A DNA stretch of 64,000 nt from CAVOHU01 sp963843385. Lineage in GTDB: Bacteria > Acidobacteriota > Vicinamibacteria > Vicinamibacterales > JAKQTR01. Made by a program: the position numbers and the translations under genes. The number at the start of each line of letters is the position of its first letter. The first letter of the stretch is position 1. The DNA lies in assembly GCA_963843385.1 (NCBI GenBank), contig CAWJJY010000006.1, positions 1-64,000 of the forward strand, given 5' to 3'. This document shows, piece by piece, positions 63,634 to 64,000 of this stretch. The notes beneath the pieces were generated by a model. The model ran no database searches, was not told the DNA's origin, and was given only the letters and a program-made list of their open reading frames with translations.

Positions 63634-64000
63634 TCATTCCCGGGCGCGCCGCGCCGATGCGGTTGGTTCCGCTCTCACAGATACCCGTGGATGGAGGCGG
63701 ACAACAACACGCTCACCGCAAATTCCTGCACGATGAGCGTGTCCAACGACCGCGTGTTCGTTCCTGACCCCGGCGCTCGATTGAGTTGGGTACGCGCCGG
63801 GAATGGAGCACGTGGGCTTTTGGCCCGCGTGCCCGGGGCGAGCGCTCCCAACCCAGGTGAGCCCCGGGCCTAGTAGGCCGGCACTCTTTGCTTTGGCCGG
63901 CGCCTTGGCGGCCGGCATCGGCTTGAGCGACACGCCCATCTCGTCGAGCAGGCGCCCCGCACCGTCCACTTCGGCCATCGTCCAGAGCATGTAGCGGCTG
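63634..64000 (-). CDS. possible C-terminus of a gene entering from the right edge
   Basis: The minus-strand frame is open from the right edge. Its first 40 residues (SRYMLWTMAEVDGAGRLLDE then MGVSLKPMPAAKAPAKAKS) look like a real protein tail, but from about 63880 on it crosses the dispersed repeat, so the true stop is probably near 63875 after a one-base shift giving VPAY-stop. No family can be assigned. Confidence 0.3.
   Translation of the reverse strand, partial: SRYMLWTMAEVDGAGRLLDEMGVSLKPMPAAKAPAKAKSAGLLGPGLTWVGSARPGHAGQKPTCSIPGAYPTQSSAGVRNEHAVVGHAHRAGICGERVVVRLHPRVSVRAEPTASARRARE
63761..63862 (-). repeat. dispersed repeat, copy 2
   Basis: Minus-strand copy of the repeat at 47378-47477. 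Blocks GCTCAC, TGGGTTGGGAG, GCTCGCCCCGGGCACGCGGG, ATTCCCGGC, AACTCAA and GAGCGCCGGGGT appear in the same order. Apart from this and the ORF end described next, 63459-64000 shows no gene. Confidence 0.7.

Overview
The window is about 64 kb of high-GC bacterial chromosome. Gene content fits an Acidobacteriota-like soil or sediment organism, possibly Vicinamibacteria: a carboxypeptidase-regulatory-type TonB receptor beside a PD40 propeller protein, an XrtA-type exopolysaccharide locus, many hybrid PAS kinases, and sigma-54 activators with an unusual C-terminal domain. This is inference from gene content; no rRNA or tRNA gene was found. About seventeen recognisable genes are split by one or more single-base shifts, often at short C or G runs, while long genes such as the 1027-residue RND pump are intact. 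Base-level assembly error is the simplest explanation, so these loci are listed as pseudogene over the whole reconstructed gene.

Layout. 125-19310 (minus strand) is one long exopolysaccharide operon, most junctions overlapping by 3-4 bp or separated by a few bases. In transcription order: two PilZ proteins, a sigma-54 activator, Wza-like export protein, outer-membrane barrel, Wzz-like chain-length protein, ExeA-like ATPase, BY-kinase, polyprenyl-phosphate sugar transferase, NAD-synthase-like protein, AMP-forming ligase, SGNH-like lipoprotein, acyl carrier protein, GT2 glycosyltransferase, FemAB/GNAT protein, two alpha/beta hydrolases, a DegT aminotransferase and a second FemAB/GNAT protein. 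A sigma-54 promoter with an upstream palindrome heads it, and a second sigma-54 site precedes the carrier protein. A second sigma-54 activator (19722-20921) and a second SGNH-like lipoprotein (21413-22258) flank it.

22681-23503 is a tandem array of 29-bp promoter-like units leading into an apparently leaderless DUF2239 gene. 23657-26356 holds a divergent class III aminotransferase and a Tat-exported phosphotriesterase-like hydrolase. 26377-32684 is a heavy-metal RND efflux operon. 32713-40009 is bounded by inverted copies of a repeat element and contains a structured non-coding block, an autoinhibited Fic protein, a secreted protein, proC and a hybrid kinase. 40059-48336 holds a PQQ-type propeller, a SagB-like oxidoreductase with an M28 peptidase, a methyltransferase, a VOC protein and an M23-like lipoprotein.

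48410-54682 is an accessory stretch: an internally deleted DUF2075 gene, a HigBA toxin-antitoxin pair, an ECF sigma factor with a membrane protein, a PocR-PAS hybrid kinase and a small-ORF/nucleotidyltransferase pair. 54716-63458 is a leftward set: two-component sensor and regulator, a secreted protein, a PD40 protein and a TonB-dependent receptor. The right edge carries a second copy of a dispersed repeat and the possible end of a gene entering from outside.
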